Shown one piece after another: positions 16,634-24,111 of a DNA stretch of 64,000 bases (the stretch's first letter is position 1; each line of letters starts with the position of its first letter). Source of the stretch: an uncultured Lachnospiraceae bacterium (GTDB taxonomy: Bacteria; Bacillota; Clostridia; Lachnospirales; Lachnospiraceae); the NCBI GenBank assembly GCA_910588405.1, contig CAJUPT010000001.1, forward strand, positions 1-64,000, written 5' to 3'. The translations under genes and the position numbers were made by a program. The notes under the pieces are model-generated. The model was not told where the DNA came from. It worked only from the letters and a program-made list of their open reading frames with translations, and did not search any database.

Positions 16634-17716
16634 TTACGCGTGCTTCGCCTCGAACTCCTTCATAAACGCCACCAGCTTTTCAACGCCCTCATAAGGCATC
16701 GCATTGTAAATGCTGGCCCGCATGCCGCCTACGGTCCTGTGGCCTTTCAGATTTTCCAGGCCGGCTTCCTTGGCCGCTTTCACAAATGCCGCGTCCATCT
16801 CCTCGCTGCCCGTCACAAAAGGCACATTCATCAGAGAGCGGTCCTCAGGCACCACCGTACCTTTAAACAGATGGCTGTGGTCCAGGAAATCATAGAGCAG
16901 CGCCGCTTTCTTCTCGTTCCGCTCCTTCATCACTTCCAGGCCGCCCATTTTCTTCAGCCAGTTAAATACTTTGCCGCAGATGTAGATGCCGTAGCAGGGC
17001 GGGGTATTGTACAGAGACTTGGCGTCCGCATGGGTTTTATAGGTCAGCATGGCCGGGGTGCCGGGCAGCACGTCCTCGGTGATCAAATCTTCTCTGATAA
17101 TGACCACGACCACGCCGGCCGGGCCGATATTTTTCTGCGCGCCGCCGTAGATAATGCCATATTTGGTTACGTCCACAGGCTCAGACAGAAAACAGGACGA
17201 AACGTCGGCCACCAGCGTCTTGCCTTTGGTATTCGGCAGCTTGTTATATTTGGTCCCATAGATCGTGTTGTTCTGACAAATATATACATAATCCGCATCG
17301 GGACTGATGGGCAGATCGGAACAGTCGGGAATATAAGAAAAGGTTTTATCTGCGCTGGAAGCCACTGCGTTTACCTTACCAAACTTCTGGGCCTCCTGGT
17401 AAGCCTTTTTGGACCACTGCCCCGTCAGGATATAGTCCGCCACTCTGTTTTTCATCAGATTCATCGGAATCATGGCAAACTGAGTGGATGCGCCGCCCTG
17501 TAAGAACAATACCTTGTAATTATCCGGAATATTCATCAATTCCCTGATGTCTGCCTCCGCATTATTCAGAATCTCCTCAAACATCTTCGAGCGGTGGCTC
17601 ATCTCCATCACCGACATGCCGCAGCCGCGGTAATCCAGCATCTCCTCCGCCGCTTCTTTCAGTACCTCCTCAGGCAGCACCGCCGGTCCTGCCGCGAAAT
17701 TATAAACTCTTGCCAT
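16634..17716 (-). CDS. serC: Phosphoserine aminotransferase
   Basis: SerC (360 residues) converts 3-phosphohydroxypyruvate plus glutamate to phosphoserine using PLP. The N-terminus YNFAAGPAVLPEEVLKEA is diagnostic. The PLP lysine is in YGGAQKNIGPAGV, and MLTYKTHADAKSLYNTPP holds the phosphate-binding part. GAGGAG precedes the start. It lies 55 bases upstream of serA and downstream of ilvB on the same strand; the third serine enzyme, phosphoserine phosphatase, is not in the window. Confidence 0.96.
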   Translation of the reverse strand: MARVYNFAAGPAVLPEEVLKEAAEEMLDYRGCGMSVMEMSHRSKMFEEILNNAEADIRELMNIPDNYKVLFLQGGASTQFAMIPMNLMKNRVADYILTGQWSKKAYQEAQKFGKVNAVASSADKTFSYIPDCSDLPISPDADYVYICQNNTIYGTKYNKLPNTKGKTLVADVSSCFLSEPVDVTKYGIIYGGAQKNIGPAGVVVVIIREDLITEDVLPGTPAMLTYKTHADAKSLYNTPPCYGIYICGKVFNWLKKMGGLEVMKERNEKKAALLYDFLDHSHLFKGTVVPEDRSLMNVPFVTGSEEMDAAFVKAAKEAGLENLKGHRTVGGMRASIYNAMPYEGVEKLVAFMKEFEAKHA

Positions 17717-17916
17717 AGTTTTTCATTCTCCTCTTGATTTTATGTATCACTCACGATATCCCCCGGGATTCATTCATCCTGTCTTCAACCGGCAATCCAT
17801 GCCGCCGGCGCATTTTCCGAATGTCCCGCAGCAGGCCAGCAGAATTTGAAGCCGCTTCACGCGCACGCAAATCCTGCCTCGCTGTTTTCAGCCCGGGAAT
17901 ATCTGCTGTCTGATAT

Positions 17917-19605
17917 TTATCTATTTTTCTTTTCCAGATCCTCCTGGCTGAACGCTTCCTCAATCGCACCGCCCGGGGATACCATGGGGAATACCATGTC
18001 GTCGCAGCCGATCATGCACTCGATGACCGTAGGACGGCCGGACTCGATGGCCTCCCTGATCGCCGGTTCCACCTCTTCCCGCTTCGTCACGCGGCTGCCT
18101 CTGGCGCCCATGGCCTCGGCCAGCTTCACAAAGTCCACCGCATCCTCCAAAACGGTAGCGGAATAACGCTTCCCGTAAAACAGGTTCTGCCACTGGCGAA
18201 CCATGCCCAGCACATGATTGTTCAGCACCACCTGGATAATCGGCACATCGGAACGGACCGCCGTGGCGATCTCGTTCATATTCATCCGGAAACAGCCGTC
18301 GCCGGCGATATTAAACACCAGCTTCTCCGGCATTCCCACTTTTGCTCCAATCGAAGCGCCCAGGCCGTAGCCCATGGTGCCCAGGCCGCCGGAGGTAAGG
18401 AAAGTCCGGGGATTCTGGTACTTATAGAACTGGGCCGCCCACATCTGGTTCTGACCCACCTCCGTCGTGATAATGGCGTCTCCTTTTGTCATCTCATAAA
18501 TCTTCTCGATTACATAAGGACCTGTCAGTACGTCCTGCTGATAGGAAAGGGGATACTTTTCTTTCAGTTCCTTCACGGTTTCCATCCACTCGGGATGGCT
18601 CTGGCCGGACAGCCGTTCATTCAGGATGCCCAGCACGGTTTTAATCTCGCCGATTACGGAAGCCGTGGTCTTTACATTTTTATCGATCTCCGCCGGGTCG
18701 ATGTCAATCTGAAGAATCTTCGCATCCTTCGCGAACCGCTTCGTATTTCCCGTAACACGGTCGCTGAACCGGGCGCCCACGACCACCAGCAGGTCGCATT
18801 TTGTCACCGCCAGGTTCGAGGACTTGGTCCCGTGCATGCCCAGCATACCGGTATAATTAGGCTTTTCGCCGTTAAAAGCGCCTTTTCCCATCAGCGTATC
18901 GCAGACCGGGGCGTCAAGCTTCTCCACAAACTCCGCCAGCTCCTTATGGGCATTGGAAATGACGGCGCCGCCGCCTGCCAGCACGCAGGGGCGCTTGCTT
19001 TCTTCCAGCATGGACAGGGCAGTACGGATTTCTTCCTCGTCCACCGGCTTTTCCGGGAACCTGCGCTCTGCCTGACCGGCGTCAAATTCATATTCCGTCT
19101 TGTTTGCCGTCACATCCTTGGTGATATCCACCAGCACCGGGCCGGGACGGCCGCTTCTGGCGATACGGAAAGCCCGCCGCAAAGTCTCCGCCAGCTTCGT
19201 CACATCTTTTACGATAAAGTTATGTTTGGTGATAGGCATCGTAATGCCCGCTATGTCAATCTCCTGAAAGCTGTCTTTTCCCAGCAAATCCGTGGTTACG
19301 TTCGCCGTAATCGCCACGATGGGGATAGAATCCATATAGGCCGTGGCAATGCCGGTAACCAGGTTGGTGGCGCCGGGGCCGGAGGTGGCAAAGCATACGC
19401 CCACCTTTCCCGTAGCCCTGGCATAACCGTCCGCCGCATGGGCGGCTCCCTGCTCATGGGAGGTCAGGATATGCCGGATTTTATCAGCATTTTTATATAA
19501 AGCGTCGTAAATATTTAAAATCGCTCCGCCCGGATAGCCGAACACCGTATCCACGTGCTGTTCCTCCAGGCATTTGATCACAATTTCCGAGCCTGTCAAC
19601 TGCAT
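17917..19605 (-). CDS. ilvB: Acetolactate synthase, catalytic subunit
   Basis: IlvB (562 residues) condenses pyruvate with pyruvate or 2-ketobutyrate, the first common step to valine, leucine and isoleucine. The thiamine-activating Glu is in SHEQGAAHAADGYARA; the ThDP/Mg motif is NIAGDGCFRMNMNEIA; FAD-contact regions are between. No regulatory subunit gene (ilvN) follows: the 200 bases after the stop hold no convincing frame before serC. The biosynthetic role is supported by ilvD and leuB directly upstream. Confidence 0.94.
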   Translation of the reverse strand: MQLTGSEIVIKCLEEQHVDTVFGYPGGAILNIYDALYKNADKIRHILTSHEQGAAHAADGYARATGKVGVCFATSGPGATNLVTGIATAYMDSIPIVAITANVTTDLLGKDSFQEIDIAGITMPITKHNFIVKDVTKLAETLRRAFRIARSGRPGPVLVDITKDVTANKTEYEFDAGQAERRFPEKPVDEEEIRTALSMLEESKRPCVLAGGGAVISNAHKELAEFVEKLDAPVCDTLMGKGAFNGEKPNYTGMLGMHGTKSSNLAVTKCDLLVVVGARFSDRVTGNTKRFAKDAKILQIDIDPAEIDKNVKTTASVIGEIKTVLGILNERLSGQSHPEWMETVKELKEKYPLSYQQDVLTGPYVIEKIYEMTKGDAIITTEVGQNQMWAAQFYKYQNPRTFLTSGGLGTMGYGLGASIGAKVGMPEKLVFNIAGDGCFRMNMNEIATAVRSDVPIIQVVLNNHVLGMVRQWQNLFYGKRYSATVLEDAVDFVKLAEAMGARGSRVTKREEVEPAIREAIESGRPTVIECMIGCDDMVFPMVSPGGAIEEAFSQEDLEKKNR

Positions 19606-19650
19606 TTGTCTGCTTCTCCTGTTGTGTGCGTTGTTTTATAGTTACACCGA

Positions 19651-21315
19651 TTATTTAATCTCCAAAACCGCTCCTCTGTTCCCGGAAGTTACCATCTTTT
19701 CATACCGGGCCAGATAGCCGGTAGTCACCTTGGGCGCCCTGGGCTGCCATTTCGCTTTTCTCGCAGCCATTTCCTCGTCGGAAATCTTCACATTCAGCGT
19801 GTTGGCATCGATATCGATCTGAATGATATCCCCTTCCTCCACCAGGGCAATCGGGCCGCCCACCGCCGCCTCCGGGGAGACATGGCCGATGGAAGCGCCT
19901 CTCGACGCACCGGAGAACCTGCCGTCGGTAATCAGAGCCACGGAAGAACCCAGTCCCATGCCTGCGATGGCAGAGGTGGGGTTCAGCATCTCCCGCATGC
20001 CGGGGCCGCCTTTGGGACCCTCATAGCGGATCACCACCACGTCGCCGGCCACAATTTTGCCGCCTGTAATCGCCGCGATCGCATCTTCCTCACAGTCAAA
20101 TACCCGGGCCGGGCCCTCATGCTTCATCATCTCCGGCACCACGGCGGAACGCTTCACCACGCCGGAGTCAGGCGCAAGGTTTCCTTTCAGGACGGCGATG
20201 CCGCCGGTCTGGCTGTAAGGATTTTCCACCGGCCGGATCACCTCCGGATTCCGGTTTACGCTGTCCTTTATATTCTCACCCACGGTCTTTCCGGTCACGG
20301 TGATCAGATCCGTGTTAAGCAGATCCTTTTTCGTCAGCTCCTTCATCACCGCATAGACGCCGCCCGCTTCGTTCAGATCCTCCATATAGGTAGGGCCTGC
20401 CGGAGCCAGATGGCACAGGTTCGGGGTTTTGGCGCTGATGGCATTTGCGATATCCACGTTCAGCTCCACGCCTGCCTCATGGGCGATGGCCGGCAGATGC
20501 AGCATACTGTTGGTAGAACAGCCCAGAGCCATATCAACGGCCAGGGCGTTCATAAAAGCCTTCTCCGTCATAATATCCCTGGGACGGATATCTTTCTTTA
20601 ACAGCTCCATCACCTGCATGCCCGCCTTTTTCGCCAGCTGAATCCGCCGGGAGTAAACGGCGGGAACCGTGCCATTGCCGCCAAGCCCCATGCCCAAGGC
20701 TTCCGTCAGACAGTTCATGCTGTTGGCCGTGTACATACCGGAACAGGAGCCGCAGGTGGGGCACACTTTATTTTCAAATTCTTTAACATCTTCTTCTGAC
20801 ATGGTTCCGGCGGCATAAGAACCCACTGCCTCAAACATGCTGGACAAGCTCCGCTTCTGCCCCTTCACCCGTCCGGCCAGCATGGGGCCGCCGCTGACAA
20901 AGATGGTAGGCACATTGATCCTGGCCGCCGCCATCAAAAGCCCTGGCACGTTTTTGTCACAGTTGGGCACCATAACCAGAGCGTCGAAAGCATGGGCCTG
21001 AGCCATACACTCGGTGGAATCCGCAATCAGGTCGCGTGTTACCAGGGAATATTTCATGCCGATATGGCCCATGGCGATGCCGTCGCAGACCGCGATGGCC
21101 GGAAACACAATCGGGGTTCCCCCTGCCATGGCCACGCCCAGCTTAACTGCTTCTACGATTTTATCCAGGTTCATATGGCCCGGAACGATTTCATTATAAG
21201 AACTGACGATCCCCACCAGCGGACGGTTCAGTTCCTCCTCCGTCATGCCAAGGGCATTAAATAAGGAACGGTGGGGCGCCTGCTGCATCCCCTTTGTCAC
21301 TGCATCACTTTTCAT
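19651..21315 (-). CDS. ilvD: Dihydroxy-acid dehydratase
   Basis: IlvD (554 residues) dehydrates 2,3-dihydroxy acids to 2-keto acids in isoleucine and valine synthesis. The Fe-S cluster cysteines are visible in VPNCDKNVPG and CPTCGSCSGMYTANSM. The C-terminal SDGRFSGASRGASIGH-like active-site region is present (TDGRFSGASRGASIG). The start has AGAGGA. It lies 45 bases upstream of ilvB and 39 downstream of leuB, in one operon. The gene that would link acetolactate synthase to this enzyme (ilvC) is not in the window. Confidence 0.96.
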   Translation of the reverse strand: MKSDAVTKGMQQAPHRSLFNALGMTEEELNRPLVGIVSSYNEIVPGHMNLDKIVEAVKLGVAMAGGTPIVFPAIAVCDGIAMGHIGMKYSLVTRDLIADSTECMAQAHAFDALVMVPNCDKNVPGLLMAAARINVPTIFVSGGPMLAGRVKGQKRSLSSMFEAVGSYAAGTMSEEDVKEFENKVCPTCGSCSGMYTANSMNCLTEALGMGLGGNGTVPAVYSRRIQLAKKAGMQVMELLKKDIRPRDIMTEKAFMNALAVDMALGCSTNSMLHLPAIAHEAGVELNVDIANAISAKTPNLCHLAPAGPTYMEDLNEAGGVYAVMKELTKKDLLNTDLITVTGKTVGENIKDSVNRNPEVIRPVENPYSQTGGIAVLKGNLAPDSGVVKRSAVVPEMMKHEGPARVFDCEEDAIAAITGGKIVAGDVVVIRYEGPKGGPGMREMLNPTSAIAGMGLGSSVALITDGRFSGASRGASIGHVSPEAAVGGPIALVEEGDIIQIDIDANTLNVKISDEEMAARKAKWQPRAPKVTTGYLARYEKMVTSGNRGAVLEIK

Positions 21316-21354
21316 ATAATCCTCTTTCCGGCGTGTCCGCCACGCCTGCGTTGC

Positions 21355-22437
21355 CTATACTCTCGCCGCAATCAGATCTCCCATCTCCTTTGTCCCTACT
21401 CTGGTACACCCTTCCGACATAATGTCCACGGTCCGGTACCCTTCGGAAATCACCTTCCGCACAGCGGTTTCAATGGCATCCGCGGCATCATCCAAATCAA
21501 AGGAATACCGCAGCATCATGGCCGCCGACAGAATCGTAGCGATCGGGTTCGCCAGATCCTTTCCGGCAATGTCAGGGGCGGAGCCGTGGGAAGGCTCATA
21601 CAGCCCAAGCTTTCCCGCGCCCAGGCTTGCGGAAGACAGCATGCCGATGGAACCGGTAATCATGCTGGCCTCGTCGGAAAGAATGTCGCCGAACATATTT
21701 TCCGTCAGAATCACGTCAAACTGGCCGGGATTCATCACCAGCTGCATCGCGCAGTTGTCCACCAGCATATGGGACAAAGTGACCTCCGGATAGCCCTTCG
21801 CCACTTCCTCCACCACGCTGCGCCAGAGCCGGGAGGAGTCCAGGACATTGGCCTTATCCACGCTGATCACATTCTTTTTCCGCTTCATCGCGATATCGAA
21901 AGCCTTAACGGCGATTCTTCTGATTTCATTTTCATCATATACCAAGGTATCCACCGCCCGCTTTACGCCGTCCACCTCTTCCGTGTACCGTTTCCCGAAA
22001 TAAAGGCCGCCGGTCAGCTCCCGGACGATCACCATATCAAAGCCATCCCCGATGATTTCTTCCTTTAACGGGCAGGCTTTGTTTAATTCCTGGTACAGAT
22101 AGGCAGGGCGGATATTGGCGAACAGCTCCAAACCCTTGCGGATCGCCAAAAGCCCGGCCTCCGGCCTTAAATTCGGAGCCACGTCGTACCATCTTGAATT
22201 CCCCACGTCGCCGCCCACGGCGCCCAGAAGCACCGAGTCGCTGGCCTTCGCCGCCGCAAGCGTCTCCTCCGTTAACGGCACGCCGTAAGCGTCGATGGAA
22301 GCCCCTCCCATCAACAGTTCCCTGTATGTAAACTGACATCCAAACTTTTCCCCGGCCTTGTCAAGCACCTTTCTGGCCTCGGCCACAATCTCCGGTCCAA
22401 TCCCGTCGCCGGGAATCACCGCCACATGAAATTCCAT
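21355..22437 (-). CDS. leuB: 3-isopropylmalate dehydrogenase
   Basis: LeuB (360 residues) oxidises and decarboxylates 3-isopropylmalate with NAD+ in leucine synthesis. Signatures are AVIPGDGIGPEIVAEA at the N-terminus, VRELTGGLYFG, the metal-binding DxxxSDEASMITGS region, and GLYEPSHGSAPDIAGKDLANP near the C-terminus. The ATG at 22437 has GGAGGA four bases upstream; the open frame continues to 22545, but that part lacks family similarity. It is the first gene of leuB-ilvD-ilvB; leuA, leuC and leuD are absent. Confidence 0.95.
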   Translation of the reverse strand: MEFHVAVIPGDGIGPEIVAEARKVLDKAGEKFGCQFTYRELLMGGASIDAYGVPLTEETLAAAKASDSVLLGAVGGDVGNSRWYDVAPNLRPEAGLLAIRKGLELFANIRPAYLYQELNKACPLKEEIIGDGFDMVIVRELTGGLYFGKRYTEEVDGVKRAVDTLVYDENEIRRIAVKAFDIAMKRKKNVISVDKANVLDSSRLWRSVVEEVAKGYPEVTLSHMLVDNCAMQLVMNPGQFDVILTENMFGDILSDEASMITGSIGMLSSASLGAGKLGLYEPSHGSAPDIAGKDLANPIATILSAAMMLRYSFDLDDAADAIETAVRKVISEGYRTVDIMSEGCTRVGTKEMGDLIAARV

Positions 22438-22810
22438 AACATCCTCCGTCTTGTCCTGATGCGCCCGAAAATCCACCATATCTGCCTTCCTGTCTGAAGC
22501 TGTCCGCAAACGCAGGCGGGCATACCTTTTCCGGCACGCATCCATAATGCCATCGGGGCAAACCTGCTCTGCCCCATGATTTCTATATAGTAATCCATTT
22601 TACCGCAGATTTCAACTATAAATTCCATATTTCCTTTATGCCTGTTAATTATGGCTGGTATGAGCGCAAACTTGACGCAAACTGAACATCCACATTTCCA
22701 AAAGCATATATTAATAAAAAGTATATGTCTATCTTATTTCGCAGCGGACAGACAAAACTGTTTCACAGGAAACAGACATCAAAAACAGTTTCGCAAGGGG
22801 GGATTTCACA
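22438..22810. other. Divergent intergenic region leuB / patatin gene
   Basis: This 373-base stretch holds no supported gene. The leuB side contains a small hairpin (GGGGCA/TGCCCC near 22555-22577), but I see no T-box core (no GGTGGNACCGCG) and no Leu-rich leader peptide. The patatin side contains an A/T-rich block and the operator-like palindrome listed separately. Minus-strand frames across the leuB side are open but have no ribosome binding site. Confidence 0.5.
22757..22794 (+). promoter_or_regulatory. Operator-like palindrome before the patatin gene
   Basis: CTGTTTC-ACAG-GAAACAG is a perfect 7-bp inverted repeat, followed 13 bases later by a third half-site (ACAGTTTCGC). The block ends just before the AAGGGGGG ribosome binding site. 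It could bind a repressor or fold as a hairpin in the leader. Confidence 0.45.
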
Positions 22811-23761
22811 TTGAGAACATGTAACGCAGTTTTTGAGGGCGGAGGTGTCAGGGGAATCGGGCACGTAGGCGCGGTGTGCAGAATGGAGCAGGGCGGCTGG
22901 CAGTTTGGGGACCTGGCCGGTTCGTCGGCCGGGGCCATCGTAGCCTCGCTGCTTGCCGCGGGCTATACGGGCAGCGAACTGAAGAAAGAATTGGAAACAC
23001 TGGACTATATGCGTTTTAAAGGGCGGGATCTGCCGGACCGTCTGGGCATCGTCGGGAAGTCTGTTTCCCTTCTGTTCAGCCTCGGCATCTATAACACCGA
23101 TTATCTGGAAAGCTGGCTGAGCAGCCTGCTTGGCCGCAAGGGGATACGCAGCTTCAGCGATGTGGAGCGGTTCGGAAGAAAGCTGTACATTACCGCCAGC
23201 GACCTGACAGAAAAGCGCCTGCTCGTCTTTCCGGAGGATCTTAAGTATTTTACTGACGAGCCGAAAGAATTTCCCATCTCGCTGGCCGTCCGGATGAGCG
23301 TCAGCATCCCCATCTTTTTTGAGCCGGTCCGCTTAAAGAACAATTCCGGCCGGAAGCATCTGATCGTGGACGGCGGGCTTCTGAGCAATTACCCCCTCTG
23401 GCTGTTCGACGACGGCCGGAAAACATACCCGGCCTTCGGATTTCAGTTTATCGATGAAGACGGCCCCTGCCACTGTCCGGTCTGCAAAGCCCGGCCCAAT
23501 CTTGTGGACTACCTGAAAGCGATCATATCCACCAGCCTGGACGCCATCGACCGCCACAGCCTTTCCGCCGGAGATTACGAGCGGACCATCCGCATATCCG
23601 CCATGGCGGGGACAGGGGAGGACCGCCGTAAAATCAGCGCCGTCGATTTCAATATCAGCAGAGAGGACAGCCAGTCCCTGTTCCGGAACGGATGGGACGC
23701 CGCCGACCGGTTTCTGCGGGACAGGGTATCCGGCGCCAAATCCGGCGGACACCACCTGTGA
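22811..23761 (+). CDS. Patatin-like phospholipase
   Basis: The product is 316 residues without a signal peptide. The patatin catalytic dyad is complete: oxyanion-hole loop EGGGVRGIGHVGA (residues 9-21), nucleophile Ser39 in AGSSAGA, and Asp187 in LIVDGGLLSNYP. Such enzymes are cytosolic lipid acyl hydrolases of bacterial membranes or imported lipids. A CxC pair in GPCHCPVCKARP may bind a metal. The start is TTG, supported by AAGGGGGG eight bases upstream. It stands alone, divergent from leuB. Patatins also occur as effectors in anti-phage systems, but no cyclase or partner is next to it. Confidence 0.9.
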   Translation: MRTCNAVFEGGGVRGIGHVGAVCRMEQGGWQFGDLAGSSAGAIVASLLAAGYTGSELKKELETLDYMRFKGRDLPDRLGIVGKSVSLLFSLGIYNTDYLESWLSSLLGRKGIRSFSDVERFGRKLYITASDLTEKRLLVFPEDLKYFTDEPKEFPISLAVRMSVSIPIFFEPVRLKNNSGRKHLIVDGGLLSNYPLWLFDDGRKTYPAFGFQFIDEDGPCHCPVCKARPNLVDYLKAIISTSLDAIDRHSLSAGDYERTIRISAMAGTGEDRRKISAVDFNISREDSQSLFRNGWDAADRFLRDRVSGAKSGGHHL

Positions 23762-23949
23762 ATCAGAATCCTGCAAAGCAGGATTCTGCGCCGCACACAT
23801 ATTGCACTTGGCGAGGTTTTTTCGAGCTAAGTGCAATAGCGCACACTGTGAACGCGTCGCTTTCAACGACATTCTTTCTTTGCGTTTGCGTGCCCTCGCT
23901 TCGCTGGGGCAGACCCTGTGCATCCTTTGCGGAGCGTTTTTGATTATGG
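23762..23949. repeat. Hairpin-rich region after the patatin gene
   Basis: AGAATCCTGC-AAA-GCAGGATTCT (23765-23787) is a perfect hairpin directly after the stop codon. A second hairpin has arms TTGCACTTGGC and GCTAAGTGCAA around 23795-23832. Neither has a good U-tract. The rest holds no supported gene. Confidence 0.55.
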
Positions 23950-24108
23950 ATTCGGGTGTCAAAAGGTCAATTTTCACTGCAGAGCAAATTTTTTCAAGAT
24001 TGTGCAACAATATCTTGAGGCGATGCGGCGCATCGTTGATAGATATTGTGGTGCAAGATTGGAGAAATTGGCCTGCAAGGGAAATTCAGACCTTTTGACA
24101 CCCGAAAT
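23950..24108. mobile_element. MITE-like element D, long copy (159 bp)
   Basis: The ends are near-perfect inverted repeats, ATTCGGGTGTCAAAAGGTC and its complement. The inside is nearly identical to the copy at 43.6 kb (reverse orientation), except for about 45 extra bases holding a hairpin (GATGC/GCATC and AATATC/GATATT). No transposase is encoded. It ends three bases from the stop codon of the surface-protein gene. Confidence 0.8.
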
Positions 24109-24111
24109 ACT

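Noticed and set aside
17717..17916. ilvN-like regulatory subunit between ilvB and serC
   Set aside because: No frame in the 200-base gap has an ACT-type pattern or a start signal.
22416..22628. Minus-strand open frame upstream of leuB as a leader peptide
   Set aside because: It is not rich in Leu, Ile or Val, has no good ribosome binding site and overlaps leuB; I see no attenuator pair.
22811..23761. Patatin gene as a CBASS-type anti-phage effector
   Set aside because: No nucleotide cyclase, HORMA or other partner gene is adjacent; it stands alone.
23333..24010. Minus-strand open frame over the patatin gene and element D
   Set aside because: It is the complement of the patatin gene plus repeat sequence, with no ribosome binding site or domain.
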